A DNA stretch of 28,830 nt, from NCBI GenBank assembly GCA_964649005.1, contig CAZYMD010000045.1, positions 1 to 28,830 on the forward strand, given 5' to 3'. Made by a program: the position numbers and the translations under genes. Positions within the stretch are counted from its first letter, which is position 1, and the number at the start of each line of letters is the position of its first letter. The notes below the pieces were generated by a model that had not been told where the DNA came from, searched no databases, and saw nothing but the letters and a program-made list of their open reading frames with translations. Shown in pieces: positions 1-7,440 of the stretch. This stretch comes from CAZGMJ01 sp964649005 (lineage in GTDB: Bacteria; Planctomycetota; Phycisphaerae; Sedimentisphaerales; Anaerobacaceae).

Positions 1-27
1 GCTCTAGCCAAGCTGAGCTACACCCCG
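1..27 (-). tRNA. Partial tRNA (5' half), possibly tRNA-Pro
   Basis: Read on the minus strand, the first 27 bases form a 7-nt acceptor strand (CGGGGTG), TA, a GCTC D-stem strand, a 10-nt D-loop containing GG, and the matching GAGC strand. This is exactly the first 27 positions of a tRNA. The rest, including the anticodon, lies outside the window. A leading C is typical of bacterial tRNA-Pro, which has a C1-G72 pair, so Pro is the best guess, but without the anticodon it is only a guess. Confidence 0.8.
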
Positions 28-54
28 TCAAAGCGATACAAATACAAACGGGGC

Positions 55-83
55 ATTTTAAGCTATACGCAAAGCAATTGCAA
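55..83 (-). promoter_or_regulatory. Promoter of the tRNA gene
   Basis: On the minus strand a TTGCAA -35 hexamer (78-83) and a TAAAAT -10 hexamer (55-60) are separated by exactly 17 bases. The -10 lies 27 bases before the tRNA 5' end, leaving a short 5' leader. This is a good sigma-70 type promoter match by eye and is consistent with a stable-RNA gene. Confidence 0.6.
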
Positions 84-161
84 TAGATTCGTATCCGACA
101 GCAGTAATATCGCGAAACCCGCATCCAGGATCATCCTTTGAGTCATTTTAGCAAAAAAACG

Positions 162-191
162 TTTGCATATTTCCCGTCGCTAAGGTACAAT
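162..191 (+). promoter_or_regulatory. Promoter of the HTH-acidic-membrane protein gene
   Basis: TTTGCA (162-167) and TACAAT (186-191) are spaced by 18 bases, about 76 bases before the ATG at 268. The segment between the tRNA and this gene (28-267) otherwise holds only the two divergent promoters. Confidence 0.5.
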
Positions 192-267
192 AATTGCAAC
201 TCGAAGTCGTTTTAGGAAAAGAAGATAATGCATTTCGTTGCGTTGTCAGCCTCTGGAGATTGGTGAT

Positions 268-1710
268 ATGGCTGGTATGTTCTACTCACTTCAGGAAGCC
301 GCTGAGAGACTCGGCATAGACCAGGATGCGTTCAAGGATCTTGTGACAGAAGGCAAAATACGAGAATTCCGTGATGGTCCGAATCTCCTGTTCAAAGTTA
401 ACGAAGTCGAGGCCATGGCCTCAGAAATCCCTGCCGCAGAACCGCAGCAAGCTTCCGAACCCGAAGCCATCGAGATCGAACCGCTCGAATCTACGGATAT
501 TGAGCCCGAACCGGTCGAGATGGAGGAATCTGAATTTGAAATCTCCGAGCCTCAAGCTCCTGAGCCCGAGGTGTCAGACATCGAACCCCTTGAATTCGAC
601 GTCCCGGAACTGGATTCCGCTACCCCTGAAGAGCCTAACTTCGAATTAGAACCGGAAACCCCTGAGCCTCAACCGACCGAACCGGATATCAGCGAATTCG
701 ACACATCCGAGTTTATGGCGATGGATTCGACCCCAACGGAAGAATCCGCACCAGATGAGGGAATGCCCGATTTCGGCACTGCCGAGTTTGACCTGTCCGA
801 ACCAGAAACTGAGCAACCCGAAGTTGCCGATTTCGACCTCGAACCGGAACCAGAGTTGCCGGAAGTGCCCCCCTCGGAACAGCAGGCTGGCACAAGTGAG
901 ATTCTGCTGGCGCCTGAGACAGGCGCCCCCCTGCCGCCAAGCGAGTTGACTGATGCAGATACCGCCATAACCGGCGAAGGAGTTAATCTCTTAGGAGATA
1001 CGGATCAGGACTATGAAATCACCGATGATACACTCGGTGAAACCACCGGCTCTCTCGGTCTAACCGGCACAACACCTGAAGCATCTATCGAGGAAATCGA
1101 GGGAGATATCAACCTCGACAGCTTCGGTAGCGGCTCCGGCCTCTTGGATCTCTCACTTCAGGCTGATGACACTTCTCTCGGTGGGATACTCGATGAGATT
1201 TACACCTCCGAAGGGGACGCTCCGGAACCTTCAGAGACGGGCACGACCGATGACGTTTCGGCAGAAGCTGGAATAGTGCAGGAGGAAGATTTCGGCGGAG
1301 CCCTTCCCACAGCACAAATGGCGCCTGTCGGAATGGCTCGCATGGTAGCTATACCTCCTGACGCACAGAGTAACACACTTGGGATGCTGCTGCTACTGCC
1401 ATTGCTGATGGTGCTCTACACAGCTATTGTGGCCGTAGCCGGCATGAAGGGAGTCAATCCTTCCATCCTTTCTGCGATACAAAGCTACATCTGGTACATA
1501 GTGGGTGGCGCCATTTTCCTCGCCTTTATTATCGTTGGTGCTGCGTTTATGGTCGGCCGGGATAAGTCCACGGCTGGCACGAAGCCAAAGAAGGCTAAAA
1601 AGGAGAAACCGAAGAAGGAGAAGAAATCCCTATTTGGTAGAAAAAGCAAGAAAAAGGGCGACGAATTGCCCCCTCCGCCTGAGGACCTGAACCTCGACGA
1701 TTTGGATTAA
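268..1710 (+). CDS. HTH-domain protein with long acidic linker and two membrane helices
   Basis: The 480-residue product begins with an excisionase/MerR-type helix-turn-helix (about residues 3-45, SLQEAAERLGI then LVTEGKIREF). A very long low-complexity region rich in Glu, Pro and Asp follows (about 55-290). Next is a more ordered stretch with GSGSGLLDLSL and DDTSLGGILDEIY. Two hydrophobic helices lie at about 371-393 and 407-430, and the Lys-rich tail ends in an acidic tip (PPPPEDLNLDDLD). The reading frame is open to a TTG at 238, but the ATG at 268 has GGAG nine bases upstream, so I prefer it. I recognise the domain order as one seen in planctomycetes but know no function. A membrane-tethered DNA-binding or scaffold role is inference. 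The gene is monocistronic, with its own promoter and terminator. Confidence 0.8.
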   Translation: MAGMFYSLQEAAERLGIDQDAFKDLVTEGKIREFRDGPNLLFKVNEVEAMASEIPAAEPQQASEPEAIEIEPLESTDIEPEPVEMEESEFEISEPQAPEPEVSDIEPLEFDVPELDSATPEEPNFELEPETPEPQPTEPDISEFDTSEFMAMDSTPTEESAPDEGMPDFGTAEFDLSEPETEQPEVADFDLEPEPELPEVPPSEQQAGTSEILLAPETGAPLPPSELTDADTAITGEGVNLLGDTDQDYEITDDTLGETTGSLGLTGTTPEASIEEIEGDINLDSFGSGSGLLDLSLQADDTSLGGILDEIYTSEGDAPEPSETGTTDDVSAEAGIVQEEDFGGALPTAQMAPVGMARMVAIPPDAQSNTLGMLLLLPLLMVLYTAIVAVAGMKGVNPSILSAIQSYIWYIVGGAIFLAFIIVGAAFMVGRDKSTAGTKPKKAKKEKPKKEKKSLFGRKSKKKGDELPPPPEDLNLDDLD

Positions 1711-1723
1711 CAGACTTTTCATT

Positions 1724-1758
1724 CAGCCCTTTCAAAGCAACGAAAGGGCTGTTTTTTT
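1724..1758 (+). terminator. Rho-independent terminator
   Basis: A perfect 10-bp stem (CAGCCCTTTC pairing with GAAAGGGCTG) with an 8-nt loop is followed by seven T's. It starts 14 bases after the stop codon of the upstream gene. Confidence 0.9.
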
Positions 1759-1856
1759 GCGCGTAAGCATATACCACTCGTAGTTACAGGTTTGTATAAA
1801 GAAATGGCTACCCCAGCCTGATTCGGTGTAAAATCAGGTGAATGTCTTCTGTCTAA

Positions 1857-2003
1857 AGGAATAATTATGTGCCCCGCGTATGGTGGGGTAACTGGGGGAG
1901 CTATCCTGAGGGCTATTACACGGTTACGGCTCACGCGACAAACGAGAGCTGGAATGTGGTGGCATCCGAGCCAGTGCGGTTCATGATGCATGGTCCGAAG
2001 TAG
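1857..2003 (+). pseudogene. Remnant of an Ig-like domain coding sequence
   Basis: An open stretch of 48 codons ends at a TAG at 2001-2003 and reads GSYPEGYYTVTAHATN, then ESWNVVASEPVRF. This resembles the last strands of a bacterial Ig-like domain (the G.Y.TLTA.ATDN....S.PV.F pattern). There is a stop just upstream (1854-1856), no plausible start codon and no ribosome binding site, so it looks like the decayed 3' end of a larger exported-protein gene. The assignment rests on pattern memory only. Confidence 0.3.
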
Positions 2004-2007
2004 AGGG

Positions 2008-2068
2008 GCCGGCTTTTTGGGCGCAGGTTAAATTGAACGTATCCTGGCCATCTCGGATAGAAGCCGGC
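2008..2068. repeat. 8-bp inverted repeat after the GH127 stop
   Basis: GCCGGCTT (2008-2015) is inverted as AAGCCGGC (2061-2068) with 45 bases between. It lies just downstream of the GH127 stop codon. It has no T-run suitable for a classical terminator on either strand, so its role is open. Apart from the terminator, the Ig-like remnant and this repeat, I see nothing else in the 1711-2077 gap. Confidence 0.4.
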
Positions 2069-2077
2069 GAGGTCCTT

Positions 2078-3907
2078 TTATTTGGTGTTTAGCGCCAGTT
2101 CATCGTCCAGTAATTTTTCGGCTTTGGGATTCGGTACGAGAAAATATGTCGCCTGGCAGCCCGGGTCGGCGTACTCGGTTAGTTTTAGAGTGATGTCTGG
2201 TTTTGCCTGTGTATTGTAGTTTTTGGGATTCCAGAAACGTGCAGTGCAGGCCAGGCCATCGGGGCGGACAGCAGAGTCCGATTCGGACAATTCGAGAGAC
2301 GCGGGGTCAAGTATCATAAGACGGGAGATGGCGGAATCGAAATTCTGCTGTCGGTCCTGATTGAGGCAGAAGAGCATTGGGCCGCGCATGACGGCGACGC
2401 GTCCATCCTGGCTTTTTCTGCCTTTTACGAGTCTCAGGGGCATAGGCATGTGCAGCGAGATTTTGTCGCCTGGCTTCCAGAGACGCTCGATTGTAAGGTA
2501 TGAACCGCCTTTTGCGGTGATATTCTGTGAGATTTGATTTACGGTTGCGGTGGCGTTATCACACCAGCGGGGGATACGCAGCCGAACGGTAAAATGAGAC
2601 TCTTTCGATGGGGTGACATTTATTACTACGTCACCGGAATTGGGGTAGTCTGTTTTCTGTTGCAATTCGAGAGAGAGATCGTCAGAGACAGAGAAGGACG
2701 CTGAAGATTCGGCATAAAGGTTTACGACGATGCCATCCCTGCAGCGGTAATAAACCAGGCCCGGCAATTCGGCAATTATCCGGCGAAAATTACAGGGACA
2801 GCAGTAGGTGTCTTTGTCAAAATAGACGCGAGGGCCTTCGAAGGGGGCATAATATCGCAGGCGCCGGCCATCGGGGGACTGGGCGGCAAAGAGACCGTTG
2901 TATATGGATCGCTCCATGATGTCACCGTAGATGGAAGAGCCATCGATCTGGAGCAGAGCGCCAAGCCATCTGATCAGGTAGGCGGTGGCGCAGGTTTCTC
3001 CCAGACTGAAGAAGCCCTGCTGGTTGCTGTGCCAACATTCCTGGTAGCTGCAGAGGCCGGGAATGAGTAATCCGTCACCTCGGAGCAGGAAATCCAGTGC
3101 TTCTCTGGAGCGAGTCATGAGCTTGGGATTCGGCAGGATCCGGTTTAATCGTAACTGGGCAAGACAACGACATATATAATGGTAGGCATGCCCTTCGATA
3201 TTGCCCCATCGGCCTTCTATTATTCCGACATTCCAATCCGGTAGCTTTCTATGGTCGATGCAAAAATCCAGATAGCGTTTGTCGCGGCTTTCTTCGTAAA
3301 GTGAGAGCATGGCTTCTTCAAGACCGGTTGTGGCGACGTAGACGGAAACCCAGCCGTTGGTTTTTCGAGAGGGATCTTTTGACCAGGATCGGATTATGTA
3401 GTCGGCCAGTTTTTGGGCTGCCTGGAGCGAGGGCTGGCGCCTGAAGTATTTATAGTCCGTGGTTAAGCCCAAAACCAGATATGACATCTCATGGATATCC
3501 CATAAGGACCACATTCGTGATTCGGTACGGCAGATTCCGATATACCCGTCGTCCTGTTGGGTTTTGATCGTTTCTTCGACAATCTGTTTTTTCAATGTCA
3601 GGACTTTTTCGTTATTCGAATATGCGGCGAATCTGACAACGGAGTCAATGAACTTGCCCAGGCCTATATAACCCCCTGTACCCGTTTTTTGGCGGAACGG
3701 CTGGAGGAAATCCCTGTCGGTATCGATCTTAAGAACGTTGTTGTTGATAGTGATATCGATCCGTCTACCTATTTCGCCTTTTAATTTTATATGGGTGATA
3801 TCGACAGGGTCCAAATGGCCTATTCCATCGGCAGTAGCTATTGAGGTGGCTATTAACAAAACCAGCAACAAGATGCCGGACTTCCTGATATTCGTGTTTC
3901 TGCTCAT
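2078..3907 (-). CDS. Exported GH127 (DUF1680) beta-L-arabinofuranosidase-like glycosidase
   Basis: The 609-residue product has a signal peptide (about residues 1-26, ending TSIATA). The catalytic domain carries the zinc-thiolate site of family GH127: a Glu-x-Cys pair (E304, C306, in GETCATA) and adjacent cysteines (C369, C370, in YCCPCNFRR). This matches Glu338/Cys340/Cys417/Cys418 of the bifidobacterial enzyme HypBA1, in which Cys417 is the nucleophile. Other family marks are QDDGYIG, and YGDIMERSIYNGLFAAQSPDG before the CC site. Likely role: release of L-arabinofuranosyl or related sugars from plant or algal glycans outside the cytoplasm. The frame is open 69 bases further upstream, but the ATG at 3907 is preceded by AAGGA ten bases away and starts the signal peptide, so it is the likely start. 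The substrate cannot be read from sequence, and no other carbohydrate gene is adjacent. Confidence 0.85.
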   Translation of the reverse strand: MSRNTNIRKSGILLLVLLIATSIATADGIGHLDPVDITHIKLKGEIGRRIDITINNNVLKIDTDRDFLQPFRQKTGTGGYIGLGKFIDSVVRFAAYSNNEKVLTLKKQIVEETIKTQQDDGYIGICRTESRMWSLWDIHEMSYLVLGLTTDYKYFRRQPSLQAAQKLADYIIRSWSKDPSRKTNGWVSVYVATTGLEEAMLSLYEESRDKRYLDFCIDHRKLPDWNVGIIEGRWGNIEGHAYHYICRCLAQLRLNRILPNPKLMTRSREALDFLLRGDGLLIPGLCSYQECWHSNQQGFFSLGETCATAYLIRWLGALLQIDGSSIYGDIMERSIYNGLFAAQSPDGRRLRYYAPFEGPRVYFDKDTYCCPCNFRRIIAELPGLVYYRCRDGIVVNLYAESSASFSVSDDLSLELQQKTDYPNSGDVVINVTPSKESHFTVRLRIPRWCDNATATVNQISQNITAKGGSYLTIERLWKPGDKISLHMPMPLRLVKGRKSQDGRVAVMRGPMLFCLNQDRQQNFDSAISRLMILDPASLELSESDSAVRPDGLACTARFWNPKNYNTQAKPDITLKLTEYADPGCQATYFLVPNPKAEKLLDDELALNTK

Positions 3908-4006
3908 AGTCACTCGGTCCTTGGTGTTTATGTTTACATCGTTTGAAACGCCTGTACGCCTTCCCTGGGTACACATACATTTCCTTTATAAGTTCACAAA
4001 TGCCAC

Positions 4007-4027
4007 CACTATGATACTACCATAGTG
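4007..4027. promoter_or_regulatory. 7-bp inverted repeat upstream of the GH127 gene, possible operator
   Basis: CACTATG (4007-4013) is inverted as CATAGTG (4021-4027) with a 7-base spacer, about 100 bases upstream of the GH127 start. On the minus strand a TTGAAC and a TATCAT flank or overlap it, but with a short 15-base spacing, so the promoter is weak. A repressor site is plausible but unproven. The rest of the 3908-4268 gap shows only a short AGGCC/GGCCT palindrome and no gene. Confidence 0.35.
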
Positions 4028-4268
4028 TGCGGTTCAATTCCAATGTTGCCAAGAATTAAAACAGGCTTTGAGAAGCATTCCAAATATCGCAAACTAACAA
4101 GTTGTCCAATCTGCAACTGTCTGTGAAACATCTTCCGCGTGTCAACAAAAACCTATAAGATTAATACAAAGAGTGTATCATCTTACGCGTGGGATACTTG
4201 AAGATAATTAGGCCAGGCCTTTCCATGCAAGTTAAATTTTTATACTCCCGGAATATGCTCGAGATAAT

Positions 4269-5249
4269 TTATACCCCAACGTTTTGTTTAAGCACCGTCA
4301 GCTTATCGCGAATCTCTTCAGCCATCTTGCTATTCGGGAAATCGCTTACGATCTGCTCGCCGACATCGAGTGCTTCGATCCAACGTTTCTCCGTAACGGC
4401 CATAGAGAACCGCACCCCCATATTGTGTAGTTTCGTTCTGAAGATATCTTTCGCCGCCTCCTGAAGAGCAAGCCCCTCGTTCGGCGTCAGATACATATCA
4501 AGCTCTCTGAGAATCTCTAAACTGCGATCCGTCTCTTGCTGCTGAACTGCATCATCCCAAACTGCAAGAAGTATCTTCTTTCGTTCATCTTTTCTATCCA
4601 CCAGCTTCTGCCTCATGCTCTGAGCTGGCTCGCTATCCGGATAGCTTTTGATTAGCGCCTCAATCTGCTCGCTCGCCTGCACCCAGTGACACTCATCCAG
4701 CAACTTCTCTATAGCCACGATACCCTGGCTTAAGCGATCGAGATCGCTCGCATCCCTAAAGCGATCAACTTGCAGCCGAAGTTCGTTGCCAAGATCTTTG
4801 TATTCCGAATGTTGCACTATCTCATCGACCAGTTCGTAGGCTGCATCGAAGTCTCGCTGTTGTAGCTTCAGAAAAACAGCTTGTTTCAAAGATTGCCTGT
4901 CAACATCGCGAAATGCAATGGCCTTCGCGGCTTCACTCACACGGGTACTGTGGCTGATCTGCGCCAAATTGACGCTGATTTTCTCCAATGTGCCAGCGAC
5001 CTCCTCCAGCTTTCCGCTGTTGTCATTGAGAGCATCCAATATCTTGAACACTCTGGAGAGAAGTGTTAACAACGCACTTAAGAAAACCAGGCCGCCAAGC
5101 ATGATCAGCATTTGGCGAAGCAGACCGTTCTCAGACTTCTGAAACACGTCAGTGAAGACCGTCAGCGCGAAGACTATCGCCAAAGCACTGCACACGATAA
5201 CGATATGCCACTTGAATCGCTGAATCGGACTGTCTTGTTCCTGGCTCAT
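4269..5249 (-). CDS. Membrane protein with two N-terminal helices and TPR-like C-terminal region
   Basis: The 326-residue product has hydrophobic helices at about residues 15-35 and 47-70. A charged, likely coiled-coil segment follows (about 72-100). Helical repeats resembling TPRs come next (for example the stretch with DFDAAYELVDEIVQH, and later RWIEALDVGEQIVSDFPNSKMAEEIRDK). No enzymatic motif is visible. The start is supported by GGGGGA five bases before the ATG and by a good promoter. It probably acts as a membrane-anchored scaffold on the cytoplasmic side, which is inference from topology. It runs the same way as the GH127 gene but is separated from it by a 361-base gap, so cotranscription is doubtful. 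Confidence 0.75.
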   Translation of the reverse strand: MSQEQDSPIQRFKWHIVIVCSALAIVFALTVFTDVFQKSENGLLRQMLIMLGGLVFLSALLTLLSRVFKILDALNDNSGKLEEVAGTLEKISVNLAQISHSTRVSEAAKAIAFRDVDRQSLKQAVFLKLQQRDFDAAYELVDEIVQHSEYKDLGNELRLQVDRFRDASDLDRLSQGIVAIEKLLDECHWVQASEQIEALIKSYPDSEPAQSMRQKLVDRKDERKKILLAVWDDAVQQQETDRSLEILRELDMYLTPNEGLALQEAAKDIFRTKLHNMGVRFSMAVTEKRWIEALDVGEQIVSDFPNSKMAEEIRDKLTVLKQNVGV

Positions 5250-5303
5250 GATTTCCCCCTGAATATCAAAAGAGCAACTTCACAGCCATTCGTTAGCCAG
5301 TAT

Positions 5304-5333
5304 AATATACCACTAATCGCATGCATTTGTCAA
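5304..5333 (-). promoter_or_regulatory. Promoter of the TPR-like membrane protein gene
   Basis: On the minus strand TTGACA (5328-5333) and TATATT (5304-5309) are separated by 18 bases, about 55 bases before the start codon at 5249. This is one of the best sigma-70 matches in the window. The 270-base divergent gap to the serpin gene (5250-5519) holds no other clear element, and I could not find a convincing promoter for the serpin. Confidence 0.6.
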
Positions 5334-5519
5334 TGAGTGACAGACTGAAAGCAGCAATCCAATGGCTGTAAGAAACACCTTTTTATGCCTGTATTCCTCC
5401 TTGTGCGATCAGCTTTTACATGCTTTTTACATCGACACATACAACCGTTTACCTGCATATTCCGTATTATTCAACATAGCCAACCCGAAAACAAAGCCAA
5501 ACATAAGTGGAGCCCGAAA

Positions 5520-6794
5520 ATGAAGATGAACGCCCGAATACCAATTCTCGCCGCATTAATGGCCATAGTTTCAACTGCCCTGGCAACCGCCCCTGATAAA
5601 ATCCAATTATCCCCCGGTTCACACGCTATCATTCAGGGTAACAACCGGTTCGCAATGGATCTTTACCACAAACTCGCCGCATCCGAAGGTAATCTTTTTT
5701 TCTCGCCCTATAGCATTTCAACCGCCCTGGCTATGACCTACCTCGGCGCTCAAGGCCAAACCGAAATCCAAATGGCAAAAACAATGCACTACCCCACTCA
5801 TGAAAAGAACATGCAAAAACAGCTTTCTGACTCCAATCTCCCTCTCGATCGCAATCAATTCGCCGCCGCTTTTGGTAAAATCTGTGAGGATTTGAACGCA
5901 AGAGGAAAGCAGGGCTTCTATGAACTGGCTATTGCAAATGCCCTCTGGCCTCAGAGAGGCTACTCATTCCTCGATGATTACCTCGATCTTGCCCAGTCCA
6001 ACTTCGACGCTCGACTTACCGAGCTGAATTTCGTGATGGCGACAGAAAAAGCCCGCCTGACAATCAATAAATGGGTTGAGAAGAAAACCAATAATAAGAT
6101 CAAAGACCTCATCGCTAAGGGCGTCCTGGGCGCAATGACGAGGCTGGTGCTGACAAATGCCGTCTATTTCAAGGGCGACTGGGACCGACAATTCAAGAAA
6201 GCCGACACTAAAGACGGCCCGTTCACGCTGCTTGACGGCGAAAAGGTGGAGGTTCCGATGATGAACCAAACCCACGACTTCAAGTACGCCGAAACCGATA
6301 CAATCCAATGCCTTGAACTACCCTACGTCGAAAACGAACTCTCGATGGTCGTTATTCTGCCCAGGAGCGAAGATGGCCTGCCTGACATCGAGAAGGAATT
6401 GACACCCGAAAACCTTTCCAGGTGGCTTTCCGGCCTCCGCAAGCGTGAAGTCATCACCTCGATCCCGAAGTTCAAAATGACCAGCCAATCCAACCTCGCC
6501 TCCGTACTTAAATCAATGGGAATGGTCGACGCCTTCACAAACGCTGCGGATTTCTCCGCCATGACAGGCAACAGGGATCTATCCATATCCGCCGTTATCC
6601 ACAAGGCTTACGTCGATGTAAACGAAGAGGGAACTGAGGCTGCTGCTGCAACCGCAGTCGTAATGAGGCTAACCGCGATCATCCCAACCAAACAGGTGGT
6701 TTTTCGCGCGGATCACCCATTCATTTTATTGATTAAAGACAACCACACAGGCTCCATCCTCTTCCTCGGTCGAGTAATGAATCCTAAAGTATAG
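5520..6794 (+). CDS. Exported serpin (serine protease inhibitor)
   Basis: The 424-residue product has a signal peptide (about residues 1-24, ALMAIVSTALATA). A full serpin fold follows, recognised from NLFFSPYSISTALAMTYLGA, LVLTNAVYFKGDW (209-221), the hinge EEGTEAAAAT (369-378) and the C-terminal FLGRVMNPKV. The small-residue hinge matches inhibitory serpins, whose reactive loop inserts into sheet A and traps a protease covalently. Counting from the hinge puts P1 near Thr385, though the exact scissile bond is uncertain. It would act outside the cytoplasm, perhaps against proteases of competitors or the cell's own secreted enzymes. The frame is open to an ATG at 5385, but GTGGAG precedes the ATG at 5520, which begins the signal peptide. 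It stands alone, divergent from the gene at 4269-5249. Confidence 0.9.
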   Translation: MKMNARIPILAALMAIVSTALATAPDKIQLSPGSHAIIQGNNRFAMDLYHKLAASEGNLFFSPYSISTALAMTYLGAQGQTEIQMAKTMHYPTHEKNMQKQLSDSNLPLDRNQFAAAFGKICEDLNARGKQGFYELAIANALWPQRGYSFLDDYLDLAQSNFDARLTELNFVMATEKARLTINKWVEKKTNNKIKDLIAKGVLGAMTRLVLTNAVYFKGDWDRQFKKADTKDGPFTLLDGEKVEVPMMNQTHDFKYAETDTIQCLELPYVENELSMVVILPRSEDGLPDIEKELTPENLSRWLSGLRKREVITSIPKFKMTSQSNLASVLKSMGMVDAFTNAADFSAMTGNRDLSISAVIHKAYVDVNEEGTEAAAATAVVMRLTAIIPTKQVVFRADHPFILLIKDNHTGSILFLGRVMNPKV

Positions 6795-6914
6795 CAGTTG
6801 GCTACCTCACCTATACTCCTTTACAAAAAGGTCTTAGACAACACTGTCCGTCTGCACGCCTTATTCTCAGGCACAACCCAATTTATAAAAATACACTTTT
6901 TTTCAAAAAAACGC

Positions 6915-6943
6915 TTGAACTGCCGAACAAAATAGTACATATT
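6915..6943 (+). promoter_or_regulatory. Promoter of the GntR/ABC operon
   Basis: TTGAAC (6915-6920) and CATATT (6938-6943) are spaced by 17 bases, about 75 bases before the gntR-family start codon. The -10 overlaps the palindromic operator, as expected for an autoregulated operon. Confidence 0.5.
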
Positions 6944-6963
6944 GTACTAATAGTATTAGTACA
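6933..6963. promoter_or_regulatory. Double palindromic operator for the GntR/YtrA-type repressor
   Basis: Positions 6943-6963 form a 21-bp palindrome with two perfect 10-bp halves (TGTACTAATA inverted as TATTAGTACA) around a central G. An overlapping 7-3-7 palindrome (TAGTACA inverted as TGTACTA) spans 6933-6949. Together they cover the -10 region and the transcription start of the operon encoding the repressor. Autorepression is inference from position and the habits of the GntR family. Confidence 0.7.
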
Positions 6964-7017
6964 CTTTTACCGATAAGACATTTAAGAACCTCATAAGCAG
7001 GAGTAAGAGAAGCAGAA

Positions 7018-7440
7018 ATGGCCTTGTGGATTCAAATATCACCTGGATCGAACGAACCTGTATATCAACAGGTTGTCAGCCAGATCAGCCAGGCTATTGC
7101 AAAAGGACAGCTCGCTATCGGCGACAAACTCCCTGCGGTTAGAAAGCTCGCAGCAGAGCTTGTAATTAATCCCAACACCGTCGCCAGAGCCTACACGCAA
7201 CTCGAGCAAGCCCATCTCGTCACAACCAAGACAGGCTCAGGCACATTCGTAAGCGATCCGAAGCTTCGAGAGCATGATTCATCGGATATAAACATTCTGG
7301 CAGAAAGAATTGACTCACTGATAACACGAGCCCTGAACCTGGGATTTAAGCACGAAGACCTTGTTTCACTATTTAGAGACAGGCTGGCAAAATTCACCAA
7401 GCAGAATAATCAATCAACCGGTGGCAATGAAAATGAGTGA
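7018..7440 (+). CDS. GntR-family transcriptional regulator, YtrA subfamily
   Basis: The 140-residue protein has an N-terminal winged helix (about residues 10-80), with PVYQQVVSQISQAIAKGQL, GDKLPAVRKLAAEL, NPNTVARAYTQLE and TGSGTFVSD, all hallmarks of the GntR domain. Only about 55 residues follow, too short for a FadR or UTRA ligand domain, which is the mark of YtrA-type regulators that control neighbouring ABC transporters. The start has AGGAG 14 bases upstream, a long spacing, with a purine-rich stretch closer in. Its stop overlaps the ABC ATPase start by 8 bases. It probably represses its own operon through the palindrome at 6933-6963. The inducer is unknown; in related systems it is often a cell-envelope antibiotic. 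Confidence 0.9.
   Translation: MALWIQISPGSNEPVYQQVVSQISQAIAKGQLAIGDKLPAVRKLAAELVINPNTVARAYTQLEQAHLVTTKTGSGTFVSDPKLREHDSSDINILAERIDSLITRALNLGFKHEDLVSLFRDRLAKFTKQNNQSTGGNENE

Noticed and set aside
669..1315. Antisense open frames in the acidic-linker gene
   Set aside because: They mirror the repetitive Glu/Pro codons of the real gene and lack ribosome sites.
5385..5519. 45-codon N-terminal extension of the serpin
   Set aside because: The ATG at 5520 has a Shine-Dalgarno and starts a normal signal peptide; the extension would bury it.
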